Part shown: positions 35,101-42,536 of the stretch, in pieces | Layout of the letters: every line of letters begins with the position of its first letter | Numbering within the stretch: the stretch's first letter is position 1 | Source of the DNA: RGIG7213 sp045652135 | GTDB taxonomy: Bacteria > Bacillota > Clostridia > Oscillospirales > CAG-272 | DNA: 64,000 bases | Reading direction: 5' to 3' | NCBI GenBank assembly: GCA_045652135.1 | Contig: JAZRTS010000031.1 | Span: 5,106-69,105, forward strand | Made by a program: the position numbers and the translations under genes | The notes under the pieces: generated by a model | Told to the model about the DNA's origin: nothing | Database searches by the model: none | What the model saw: the letters and a program-made list of their open reading frames with translations, nothing else

Positions 35101-35314
35101 AATTATTGTATATTTCAAGGCATTCGCTGTAAGATAAAACCGAATCATCGGAAACGGATGCTTTCTTTTCAAGTTTCACCTGCTTTTTCAAGCCGTAATA
35201 TACACTTTCGAGCAACTGCCCGAAAAAAGCATCGCGAAGTATCATAAGTTCCAGCACGCGGGATTTTTCCCCTGCGTCAAAGTGAATGCTTATCAGAATT
35301 TTGTTATTTTCCAT
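32168..35314 (-). CDS. EssC/EccCa-like FtsK-SpoIIIE ATPase, first half (membrane part and D1)
   Basis: 1048 residues, the motor of a type VII-like system. The N-terminal 200 residues lack a clear FHA signature. Two membrane helices at about 208-260 (MMLLPTVMTIVIMVLLRSVI, then ALVLMSVAMSVVTVITSV) are followed by the conserved FLTVRLG segment. D1 is complete, with Walker A GTTGSGKSE near 717-725 and Walker B LILVVDEF near 845-852. The protein ends at the D1-D2 junction; D2 and D3 are encoded by the next gene. ATG start with GGAG 9 nt upstream. This is the strongest single marker that the locus is a secretion system. Confidence 0.93.
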   Translation of the reverse strand: MENNKILISIHFDAGEKSRVLELMILRDAFFGQLLESVYYGLKKQVKLEKKASVSDDSVLSYSECLEIYNNCVADKAILKGSDASEEYWKKILVSLYDRKTLEKEKNHTVDSDSGEQVVLFQSDLNKRLCDLGFVSATRLIFFKEVEEGIHEINTDGIIPAFNPDNAKSEVKFPRYNISTRQLQCYDRNPVEIIPPQNPPQKAKQNLWMMLLPTVMTIVIMVLLRSVISGSAGGGGALVLMSVAMSVVTVITSVMTWVRQEKNYKKSLAEWKSQYEEYIRRVIAKIKKRHARDADLLRTNYPGAIKLLDKVRELNDDVFSRSPSHSDFLTVRLGISDRVESLFEIKGKEKDEIFSPATFELAEDSVTLSLVDENANNGKEDAADYYLSNLPAKIAETYRYMNGAPFLYSLSKCGTLGIVYDDPSDSIAKVDGITERFIRRMIFELCYYHSPENLQFVIFFPETVKKSDINEYIKRYAHLPHCRDLFENKSQFVFSKRSANIVLGSMLKIMEERSHASTNSAVGPHIVFIVFEEYNLKEHAFASYLPEAPKDGEAYKNKSGLTFVFAKRYKEHLPEYCSDIITLTNRPGGECSIVPYSDRDRKKSFRCDIIGESKDEGAENRSFRMLSGIYYTRISQNRQVPSGVSLFNQFGIVNNSKEDIGETIKRAVATNWGRDDEGRRIFDVTRTLAVPIGMTDNDMAILDLHERSDGPHMLVAGTTGSGKSETVISYLIGLCMRFRPDEVNMMLVDMKGGGFTKRLGMLPHVVGKVTDIDGDENNTGAEYMLKRFLVAIKSEVKRRKLVINHFQNVDSIDGYIKKCRELRASAEASEADLNYIKENPLTHLILVVDEFTELKRFSNESGEIDYMGEITTIARIGRSLGIHIILISQNIEGAITDDIRVNAKSRLCLKVATRQASKEMIGNELAASPSMPGNGRAYLLVGTGSKFEYFQSAYSGVLASENTSSDLVVTNVEKEGEYSQFYCSYEDNEEVIKLRKSKKQTQLEVTVEAVCNLYDTMKKEGNIEPVREIFRDPLPTNVVYDKEKYCLD

Positions 35315-35358
35315 AATTCGGCATCTCCGTATACTGCTTCAATATTTTTTGATATACG

Positions 35359-36588
35359 TCAAGAACGTTCTGATTTGAACGTGTCCACTATATCTTCCAT
35401 GGCGCTCGTATAGTCTATCTTACGAATCGGCACTACGCATTTCTTGCACATCTCGTCGTACGAAAGCCACTTCGGAAAAATATTCTTAGAAATATCCATG
35501 ACCTTTACCGTCACGTCCGTGATGGAAGATATCGGCTCAACCTTCATTTCAGCAACGTCTATATCGGGCTTTGTTATATCCGAAGGCGACGTATAAGCTT
35601 TTATAGGTATATTGTAAACCGGATTCGTATTATTTTCAAAATTTATTGTTCCGAAACAGCACTTTTTTTCGTCTATCTGTTCAGTACCGTTTACGTTGAC
35701 CGCGATTCCGTCAAACACTGAATAACTCAGCTTTAACTTTTCAGGCGGTGCGATCTTTTCAACGGCTGATTCGATTTCAAACGGCGCCGTTATACCGTTC
35801 GTTGTGGGTAATTTTACTTCTTTGACGGTGCAATCGCAGCTTGCATTCACGTTGCATCCATGTACTTTCTTGAAGCACGAAACATCGCGTTCAGACGGCA
35901 ATGTACACTCACAGTTAACAGTGTAATCCGCGGATTCATACCGCAGTGTCGGGCACTTTACCTGTGATATTTCTTTCATTTTTAAAGAAAGTCCGTCACT
36001 TTTTGTTTTTGACAGCGTAAACTGCTTTATGCCGAGACTTTTTTCAGCATTGACAGATGTGTGCTGTTCCGCTTTGGGAATATTGACCTTCAATGTTTTA
36101 AAAGACATTGTCGGAAAGGCTTTTCCGGCAGAAACATTTGTTTGCGCAAGTGATGAATTCCCGTCATTCTGCGCACAGAAATCAGATTTTTGTATCTGCG
36201 GACAATTAAGCTCTGAATAATCAATATTTACCGTAGGAACAGAAAAAACTGCTTTTTTACTTTCGATCTTTTCCGAGGTGATAGTGACCTCGCCCTTCTG
36301 TGCCTTGAACTCCGACTGAGGTATTTTTTTCGCAGACACGGCAGGTACGGATGAACTGATGTTTTTTTTGTTTAACATTTCAGGCTTCTTAAACTGAAAA
36401 TCTGCCTTTTTTACAACTACGTCCGTTCCCGCATTATTCATATCTTTTGCCGAAAGATTCTTGAAACGACCGGAAAGCATAAGCTTGACTTCCGTCATCT
36501 CATATTCAAACAATTCCTTATTTCTCTGAATATCCACAGCTTTTTCATTCTGCGAATCGGTCAAAGCATTGTTTTCTTTCTTTTCCAT
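35359..36588 (-). CDS. Unknown Cys-rich, repeat-like protein of the type VII-like locus
   Basis: 409 residues with no recognised domain, signal peptide or membrane helix. After a charged helical N-terminus (about 1-45), the rest is a chain of short beta-type segments with recurring Lys-x-Pro/Ile-Pro-Lys patterns (QFKKPEML, SFKTLKVNIPKAE, VKCPTLRY). At least 14 Cys are present, dense in the middle (CECTLPSERDVSC, CNVNASCDC) and at the end (MCKKC). It could bind metal or form disulphides. ATG start with GGAGG at 5 nt. Between the WXG100 group and the ATPase genes, so possibly a machine adaptor or an exported fibre. Confidence 0.7.
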   Translation of the reverse strand: MEKKENNALTDSQNEKAVDIQRNKELFEYEMTEVKLMLSGRFKNLSAKDMNNAGTDVVVKKADFQFKKPEMLNKKNISSSVPAVSAKKIPQSEFKAQKGEVTITSEKIESKKAVFSVPTVNIDYSELNCPQIQKSDFCAQNDGNSSLAQTNVSAGKAFPTMSFKTLKVNIPKAEQHTSVNAEKSLGIKQFTLSKTKSDGLSLKMKEISQVKCPTLRYESADYTVNCECTLPSERDVSCFKKVHGCNVNASCDCTVKEVKLPTTNGITAPFEIESAVEKIAPPEKLKLSYSVFDGIAVNVNGTEQIDEKKCCFGTINFENNTNPVYNIPIKAYTSPSDITKPDIDVAEMKVEPISSITDVTVKVMDISKNIFPKWLSYDEMCKKCVVPIRKIDYTSAMEDIVDTFKSERS

Positions 36589-36609
36589 ATCGACCTCCGT
36601 AAAATGCGC

Positions 36610-36684
36610 GGCAACACCGTACTGTATCGGCGTACGGTGCTGCCCTGTATTCAGTCAAGCCCAACGGTAAACGCGAGGCTTGAC
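36610..36684. other. Two consecutive hairpins between WXG100 gene and the Cys-rich gene
   Basis: Stem 1: 36610-36622 with 36632-36644 (13 bp, one mismatch). Stem 2: GTCAAGCC (36654-36661) with GGCTTGAC (36677-36684). No T run follows on the minus strand. Placed after three small substrate-type genes and before the large machine genes, they may lower downstream expression or protect the upstream mRNA. Confidence 0.5.
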
Positions 36685-36732
36685 CCGTCTTACATAAACT
36701 CAGACAGTGAAATATGACCTTGTGGGTGGTTA

Positions 36733-37041
36733 TTAACCCAACTTATCGGGAATACTGTCCGCGATCTGAGAATCTGCATTACGCATCTGATTTATGTTCT
36801 CGTTCAGAAGAGATGCCAGACCTTCAAGGTATTTCGGGATTTCCTCTGAAACCAACTTATTTACATCGCCGTTGATAAGCTTTGCCATTTTTTCCTTACT
36901 TTCGCCTTCCCAATCCTGTATAGCAGAGATAAAACCGCTTGTAAACGCGCTTCCTGCAGTTCTGTAACGGCCTGCGATATCATTGATCTTCGTTACGGCT
37001 TCATTCATTTTTGTGTAATCATAAACAATCTTTTCAGACAT
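36733..37041 (-). CDS. WXG100-family small secreted protein (copy 3)
   Basis: 102 residues, helical hairpin with Trp-Glu-Gly at 44-46 (QDWEGESKEKM). Start ATG 37041 has AAAGGAAT about 8 nt upstream; an in-frame TTG six codons earlier overlaps that site. It is the most canonical of the four small proteins of the locus and would be the primary EsxA candidate. Confidence 0.87.
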   Translation of the reverse strand: MSEKIVYDYTKMNEAVTKINDIAGRYRTAGSAFTSGFISAIQDWEGESKEKMAKLINGDVNKLVSEEIPKYLEGLASLLNENINQMRNADSQIADSIPDKLG

Positions 37042-37095
37042 TTTTTTAATTCCTTTCAAACGTAAATAATATTTCTTCTGATATCAAGGCAAGCC

Positions 37096-37416
37096 TTACT
37101 GACCTGCGTTCTGGTTTGCATCGCCGAGAGCGGGGTCAATAGTACCGAGGAACTGCTGACCGATCTCTTCCATCATTTTCTTGAGGGCACCCATAAGTGA
37201 GCTCTCACCTTCCGTAAGATTCGTTGTGAGCGTGGGAACGATCTTCGTGTCGAAGAAAGCTTTGTATCCGTCGGCTCCTTCTCCTATAAATCCGCTTGCT
37301 ATCAACGTACTGATTGCACTCTGCAATTCGCTGAAATATCCGTTTGCTTTAGTGATGTACGAATCCACTTCCGCTGTGGAATTTGTAATGATCTGCTGTG
37401 AAAGAACTGTTGACAT
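37096..37416 (-). CDS. WXG100-like small protein (copy 2), Trp replaced
   Basis: 106 residues, helical hairpin with GFIGEGADGYKAFF (42-55): the Trp of WxG is Phe43 while the Gly stays. A Gly/Asn/Gln C-terminal tail. ATG start with AAAGGGAA about 8 nt upstream. It may pair with copy 3 as the EsxB-type partner; heterodimer partners often have weaker motifs. Confidence 0.75.
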   Translation of the reverse strand: MSTVLSQQIITNSTAEVDSYITKANGYFSELQSAISTLIASGFIGEGADGYKAFFDTKIVPTLTTNLTEGESSLMGALKKMMEEIGQQFLGTIDPALGDANQNAGQ

Positions 37417-37477
37417 AATTTTTTCCCTTTCAAAATTTATATATTTTATTTAAATTGCTTACGTGATTTTTTACCGC

Positions 37478-37819
37478 TCAGGCATCGTGATTGTATGCTT
37501 TTATTGCGGTATTAAGGTTATCATATTCTTTGAAAACGCTCGAATACATTTCACGCACCTCAAGGAGAGTCGTGGAAATGTGCTCCAACACTTTTTTCTG
37601 GTCGCTTATCGGCTGACGGAGATTTTTTCTGCACGCACTGACAAACTTTCTGCCTGCGGGGGTATTAAATCCCGTTTGAAGAGTACTCAGCATATCTTCG
37701 ATATCATCGCTGAGCGTCTGAAGTCTTACGCTCAATGCAGCAAAATCATCCGATGCTTTTTTGAATTTATCTTCATCAAGCACAATGTCAGTGCCAAATA
37801 ATACGGATATAAGATCCAA
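37478..37819 (-). CDS. WXG100-like small helical protein (copy 1), motif degenerate
   Basis: 113 residues, almost wholly helical, with a turn TGFNTPAGRKF at 49-59 where WxG would be. Starts at TTG 37819 behind GGGGAGGG with 6-nt spacing, a strong site. Size, helical hairpin shape and position beside two other WXG100-like genes support membership in the superfamily, though the motif alone would not. Confidence 0.65.
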   Translation of the reverse strand: MDLISVLFGTDIVLDEDKFKKASDDFAALSVRLQTLSDDIEDMLSTLQTGFNTPAGRKFVSACRKNLRQPISDQKKVLEHISTTLLEVREMYSSVFKEYDNLNTAIKAYNHDA

Positions 37820-37836
37820 CTGTATCCCTCCCCGTT

Positions 37837-39456
37837 TTATGCTTCGGTCTTATCGGAATTACGACACTTTTCGATGTATTCCTTAAGTGAACTGCTTTCC
37901 TCTGCGGTTAAAAGATTAGTCATTTCTTCAGCTTTGGCGTATGATCCCTGCTCCGCATACATTCTCGTACGCAAAACGATGGCATATCTGTCCTTGGGAT
38001 TGCTCATCATCTTGGAACGGTAGAACGCGATCGCCTCGGCATACTTTCTCTCACCCAGCTCCTTTGTGTAGTAAGGGTCGGAGCCTGCAAGGTTTCTGTA
38101 CGCATACGCTTCGCAGTATCTGCTGAAATACTGATAGTACATATTTTGGCTTTCCTTCAGATATTCCGACATATTCAAAGCATTCAGATAATCTTCCTTC
38201 GATATGTAACACGACATCAATATGTATCTGACGCGCTCAATGAATTCTTCGGAAACGTCTGTCTTTTCCTCAACGACATCCTCCTCAGCCGGTTCTTCCT
38301 CGTTTTTCTCCTGTGCGGAGACTTCATCCTCGTCCGCGTAGTTATCGTGGGATTCACCGCCGTCGTCGTAATAACCGTCGGACGATTCTCCGCCGTCATA
38401 ATCATAATATCCGCCTGACGTTTCATCATCACCGTAATAACCGCCGTTGTCTTCCGTTTCATACTGTCCGCTTGTATCGGTGTCGTCCGTATCCGAAGTA
38501 ATATCGGATTCCTCGGGAATCGGTGTAAGATCGGCATCGCAGTGAATTATATCGGTCGCAGGCAAATATTTCTTCAAAAGCTCTATGGCTTCGTCGTACT
38601 TTTTCGCCTTCATGAAGAAATTCGCCCTGTTTATAGCAACCTCGTTTTTATTTATTTCGGGATTGTCTGAACTGAGCAGTTCATCAAAAATCATCAAAGC
38701 GAGCTTTTCACTTCTTTCAACCGCTTCCTCGTTATCGGAAAATACGTCTATCATTTCCGTGTAGAATGCCGCCTTCTGAATCGCCAATGCGTATTTTTCC
38801 TTATCGTTCATATCGGCACATTCCTGCGCTTCAAACATAATGCTTTCTGCTTTATCGTATTTTTTCAGTAACATGAGCAAATTGAAATACAGCACATAAT
38901 TCTGGAATTTCGTCGGCTGTATATTCAAAAGCTTTGCCGCGGTAAGCTCAGCTTCTTCATACTGATTCAATACGGTCTGGATCTTTAATTTTTCCGTCAG
39001 CACGCGGGGGTCTATCGATTTAATATTGTCAGCGACCGCCGCTTCGTATTTCTTAAGATATACAAGGGCTGACTTCATATCGCCTCTTGCGCTGCAAAGC
39101 ATTGCCTTCTGGAAGAATATCTTATTCAAAACTTCTTCGCTGCATCCCATATTCTCGGCTTTCGTGTACATATCAAGGCATCCGGCATACTCTTTCATAA
39201 AGAAGTACGCGTTGCCGAGATTATAGTAGTTGTCGCCGTTATTGGGATCTACCTCAGCGGCATGAATAAAATGTTTTATCGCCTCGTCGTATAATCCGAG
39301 CACGATACACAGACTACCCGCCCTGGATAAAACGTACACGTTATCGGGCTGTTCCTCCAGTGCTTTTCTGTAGTAATCCAATGAAGCCTGATACTGCTTG
39401 TTTGCAAACGCGGCTTCCGCGCTTGCAAGCATTTCCTCGTAATTATATTCGTTCAT
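37837..39456 (-). CDS. TPR-repeat protein with acidic Tyr/Gly-rich insert
   Basis: 539 residues. The N-terminal half (about 1-300) is a run of tetratricopeptide repeats (AEAAFANKQYQASLDYYRKA, NNGDNYYNLGNAYFFMKEYA). A low-complexity acidic insert rich in Asp, Glu, Gly and Tyr follows (about 305-400), then more TPR-like helices to the end. No signal peptide. Likely a cytosolic scaffold or substrate chaperone in the secretion locus. GAGAGGG lies about 8 nt before the ATG, and the gene is 18 bp from the WXG100-like copy 1. Confidence 0.85.
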   Translation of the reverse strand: MNEYNYEEMLASAEAAFANKQYQASLDYYRKALEEQPDNVYVLSRAGSLCIVLGLYDEAIKHFIHAAEVDPNNGDNYYNLGNAYFFMKEYAGCLDMYTKAENMGCSEEVLNKIFFQKAMLCSARGDMKSALVYLKKYEAAVADNIKSIDPRVLTEKLKIQTVLNQYEEAELTAAKLLNIQPTKFQNYVLYFNLLMLLKKYDKAESIMFEAQECADMNDKEKYALAIQKAAFYTEMIDVFSDNEEAVERSEKLALMIFDELLSSDNPEINKNEVAINRANFFMKAKKYDEAIELLKKYLPATDIIHCDADLTPIPEESDITSDTDDTDTSGQYETEDNGGYYGDDETSGGYYDYDGGESSDGYYDDGGESHDNYADEDEVSAQEKNEEEPAEEDVVEEKTDVSEEFIERVRYILMSCYISKEDYLNALNMSEYLKESQNMYYQYFSRYCEAYAYRNLAGSDPYYTKELGERKYAEAIAFYRSKMMSNPKDRYAIVLRTRMYAEQGSYAKAEEMTNLLTAEESSSLKEYIEKCRNSDKTEA

Positions 39457-39503
39457 TATGATACCCTCTCGCTCTCTATATTAATTTTCCGTTTAAATCT
39501 TTC

Positions 39504-41177
39504 TTAAGCAAACAACCTGTTATTTTTACCGATTCCTCCGCCCAAGCCGCTGATGCTCACGGGGCCCAAATTGAATACGGGCAGCGACGGCATTGAAATT
39601 GTCAGCTTATCCAAAAACAGGGTGGGAACACTGGTGCGCGGTATAGTCCGAAGGCCCTTTCCGAACAGTCCTTCGGGAATATCTTTTTGGGAAATAAACA
39701 ATCCGGAAAAATCCGCCTCACCGGTCGCCCTGCCGAATAATGAAGATGTACCGATCTTGATATTTTTCATTAACGACATCGGAGTCGGAGCAGGTGCACC
39801 ATCGAGTATCTTAAGGTATCTGTCAAAATTGCTCGACGCACGCGCTATCTTTGACGCTTCAATATTTTCCATAACTCTTACTCTGGTCTGCGATCTGATA
39901 CGCTGTTTCTCTATACTCAAGGGAGCTTCGCCGAAATGACTTGATTCACGGGCGATCCTCGATTTTTCGATATTCTCCATGACTCTCGTCTTTATTTCAA
40001 ACTGTTGAGCTTTAAAATTCAGCCCATCCGATACCGCACCAAACCCGGTGCTGAATGCCATGTCTAACAACAACGTTTCTATAGAGTACGAACCGTCATC
40101 CATACCAAAAGCCACGTCGATGCCCAATCCCGTAAGGCTTTCAATTCCGCCTTTTATCGCATTTCCGGGCATATTCGCTACTATGTGTTTTAAAAACTTG
40201 CTGTCGATATTCAGGATCTTTCCCATGCCTTCAGACAACTTACTCGTGAATCCCGTGAACTTCATCACGCTTCCCACCAAAGCGGAAACAGCGCCACCTT
40301 TGAAGCCCTCGTATACCGTCCGAGCGAAATCGTAGTCTTCGAAGCCTAAAACGGTTTCGCCTTCCATAACAGTCTGATTGAAAAAGTCAAGAGCCACACC
40401 TGTTCCTGCGCCCTGAACAAACTCACTTGCGATAAATCCGCCCACTCCGGAAAAGCTTGCAGCGATCTGTCCTGCCGCAAACAGCGTCGCACCTACCGCA
40501 GCACCTGCCACAGCGCCGAACAATCCGCCCTTAAACACTTCCACAAGATCAACGTCACCGTCGCCCTGGTACGATTTCCATCCGGCGACACCCATTCCGA
40601 TACCGGCACCGAGTACGGCGAATCCTGCTATCAGAAGCGCTCCTGTACCACCTGTGATTATCGTAAAACCGATGAGCAAAACACCGCCGACAACAGTTAC
40701 TACGGTAGCGCCGATTACAAAGATCTCATCGGCACATTCAACCAGCGTTTCTACAATAAATTCACCTGCGGAAACCAGCGTATCCAAGAACTTATCCAAC
40801 AGACTCTTCTTTTCTTCCTCGACCACCACGGGACGGAGATGCTCGTTCATCTGATAAAATTCTTCTTTATTTTTACGCACAAGCTCTGCCGCATCTTTGT
40901 CCATATTAATGGCAAGAGTGAGAAAATCATCGAAACGTCTGCCCATATCGATCAGATTATGTTTCTTGCTTTCTTCGTTATAAATACGTTTCCGCAGTGA
41001 TTCGACAGCACCGCCGAGATTACCGATTCCGCCCTCAAGATTGCTTACAGCATTTTTGACAGACTGAAAGCTTGATATAACCGAATCAATATCTTCATCG
41101 AGAGCGTCAACACCGAGCGCAAACTCAACGATCGCAGAAAAACCGTCCAAACCTCCGGCATTTAATTCTATTCGCAT
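39504..41177 (-). CDS. LXG-like candidate type VII substrate or effector
   Basis: 557 residues. The N-terminal 150 residues are helical (SVISSFQSVKNAVSNLEGG) and resemble the targeting region of LXG-type polymorphic toxins. Then comes a long Gly/Ala-rich hydrophobic region (about 152-260) like the glycine-zipper translocation segments of such proteins, and a C-terminal region with a duplicated segment (RVMENIE.S.IAR.SS.F at about 397-414 and 434-453). No known toxin domain is recognised at the C-terminus. Start at ATG 41177 with GAGG upstream; an earlier in-frame GTG overlaps that site. The DUF5082-like gene directly upstream fits an LXG pair. Confidence 0.7.
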   Translation of the reverse strand: MRIELNAGGLDGFSAIVEFALGVDALDEDIDSVISSFQSVKNAVSNLEGGIGNLGGAVESLRKRIYNEESKKHNLIDMGRRFDDFLTLAINMDKDAAELVRKNKEEFYQMNEHLRPVVVEEEKKSLLDKFLDTLVSAGEFIVETLVECADEIFVIGATVVTVVGGVLLIGFTIITGGTGALLIAGFAVLGAGIGMGVAGWKSYQGDGDVDLVEVFKGGLFGAVAGAAVGATLFAAGQIAASFSGVGGFIASEFVQGAGTGVALDFFNQTVMEGETVLGFEDYDFARTVYEGFKGGAVSALVGSVMKFTGFTSKLSEGMGKILNIDSKFLKHIVANMPGNAIKGGIESLTGLGIDVAFGMDDGSYSIETLLLDMAFSTGFGAVSDGLNFKAQQFEIKTRVMENIEKSRIARESSHFGEAPLSIEKQRIRSQTRVRVMENIEASKIARASSNFDRYLKILDGAPAPTPMSLMKNIKIGTSSLFGRATGEADFSGLFISQKDIPEGLFGKGLRTIPRTSVPTLFLDKLTISMPSLPVFNLGPVSISGLGGGIGKNNRLFA

Positions 41178-41219
41178 ATCACACTGCCTCACATTTAATT
41201 ATATTCTTATATTATTGCA

Positions 41220-41741
41220 TCAAAGATTTCTGATCTGACGACGTAACGAACTTTGAGTGTTATTGCAATTTCTGATCTTAGTAGTCAAAGTTCCGATACG
41301 ATCGTTCAGCGCTTTTATCTGACGGTCGATCGCGTCAATAGCACTGATAAGTCTTCTTTCCTCGTTTTCAAACTCCTGAAGCGCATTGGACGAATGTCTG
41401 TTTTCATGCACCTTTTCGGTGTGAAACTTATCGGCAAAGTCAGCAGACTGAACACCGGTACATCTGATGCAACCTTTGAAATCACTGCCCGCCGAATCGG
41501 AGGATTTGTTCACTCTCTTTATTTTTTCGGGAATGTTCACGGAAAAGAATCCGCCCGAACCTTCCATCATATCTATGATCTTCCGTACTCCGTCAAGACG
41601 TTTTTCAAGGTTTTGTTTTTCTTTTCTTGAGTTTGCCAGATCCGTTGACGCGCGTTTTTTGCTTGATTCATATTCCGTTTCGTTTTTTTCGGATCTTCTC
41701 AGCTCATTGTACAAACTTTGCAATTTTTTGTTATCAGCCAA
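41220..41741 (-). CDS. Coiled-coil protein, DUF5082-like LXG partner
   Basis: 173 residues, highly charged, with two coiled-coil segments (about 1-65 and 115-173) around a central region holding CIRC (Cys-x2-Cys). Its size, coiled coils and place upstream of an LXG-like gene match the YwqH/DUF5082 type of helical partner that docks with LXG targeting domains. Start taken as TTG 41741 with AAAGG 10 nt upstream; GTG 41750 is too close to the site. No signal peptide. Confidence 0.65.
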   Translation of the reverse strand: MADNKKLQSLYNELRRSEKNETEYESSKKRASTDLANSRKEKQNLEKRLDGVRKIIDMMEGSGGFFSVNIPEKIKRVNKSSDSAGSDFKGCIRCTGVQSADFADKFHTEKVHENRHSSNALQEFENEERRLISAIDAIDRQIKALNDRIGTLTTKIRNCNNTQSSLRRQIRNL

Positions 41742-41771
41742 ACCATTCACACCTTTCAAAAAGAATCGTAA

Positions 41772-42269
41772 TTAAAACGGAACGAACTCAAGGGAACTTA
41801 CGTACCATGCATCAGCCTGCTCCACCATATACACGATACCTTCCTTTGTGAACTTAATGTCAGCTATCGCATAAGTGATGTTGGCATATATGTCCGCATA
41901 ACTGCCGTGCACTTTCGTTTCAACGATATCCACCTGGATCGATTCCAAAAATTCCTGAGCGTCAAGCCCTTCTTCGTTCAAAATGGCAGAGGAGACCTTT
42001 TCATATATTTCATATTTATCAACGGTCGTTCCGCCCCATTTTCCTACAAGCTCGATACCGCTGATGGCAAGCGCAATAGGTTCAGCCACAGCAGGATCGA
42101 TGCAGCGAAGGATACCGTCGATATCCAGCTTGTTGCACTTAAGCACAAAATCTTTAAGGCGCTGTTCAGCCGCCGAAGGGTCCCCGCCCGAGCAACCGGT
42201 CATCGTGCAAGCAAATATACCTATCATAATAAAGAGAGCGCAAACCCTCAGCCATACTGTGCGTTTCAT
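41772..42269 (-). CDS. Lipoprotein, first gene of the type VII-like locus
   Basis: 165 residues: signal peptide with lipobox MTGC (Cys near 26), then a small alpha/beta domain (AAEQRLKDFVLKCNKLDIDGI, closing with strands FTKEGIVYMVEQADAWYVSSL) that resembles a cone-shaped NTF2/DUF4878-like lipoprotein fold. ATG start with AGGAGG 8 nt upstream, and a consensus promoter at 42310-42338, so it leads the operon. Role unknown; a periplasm-side or cell-surface assembly factor is possible. Confidence 0.8.
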   Translation of the reverse strand: MKRTVWLRVCALFIMIGIFACTMTGCSGGDPSAAEQRLKDFVLKCNKLDIDGILRCIDPAVAEPIALAISGIELVGKWGGTTVDKYEIYEKVSSAILNEEGLDAQEFLESIQVDIVETKVHGSYADIYANITYAIADIKFTKEGIVYMVEQADAWYVSSLEFVPF

Positions 42270-42309
42270 TAATGTATCCTCCTACCGAATACGAAAAGTT
42301 GATATAGCG

Positions 42310-42338
42310 ATTGTAGCACATTTTTGTGCATTTGTCAA
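42310..42338 (-). promoter_or_regulatory. Promoter of the type VII-like operon
   Basis: Minus strand TTGACA (42338-42333), 17-nt spacer, TACAAT (42315-42310), about 40 nt ahead of the lipoprotein gene. Near-consensus, which suggests expression by vegetative sigma factor. Confidence 0.8.
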
Positions 42339-42348
42339 GTGTTTTTGT

Positions 42349-42378
42349 AAAAAAAACACACATTTTGGAAATGTGTGT
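42349..42378 (-). terminator. Terminator upstream of the type VII-like operon
   Basis: ACACACATTT/AAATGTGTGT stem (42356-42378) followed on the minus strand by eight T. It insulates the secretion operon from the zinc-ribbon gene. Confidence 0.8.
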
Positions 42379-42496
42379 CACTTTGTTTGTTTCTTAAACA
42401 TTTCCAAATTATGTACTTTTTTCGTTTCGGCGAATTTGCAGGCATATTTTTCAGCCCATAGAGTGCCGACAATATAAAATACATTATATATACAAA

Positions 42497-42525
42497 GACA
42501 CACCGGCTTACAAAGACGGTGTGTC
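42497..42525 (-). terminator. Stem-loop behind the zinc-ribbon gene
   Basis: GACACACCG (42497-42505) with CGGTGTGTC (42517-42525), followed by TTTGTATATATA on the minus strand; 12 nt after the stop codon. Acts with the next terminator at 42349. Confidence 0.65.
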
Positions 42526-42536
42526 ATGAATATCAA

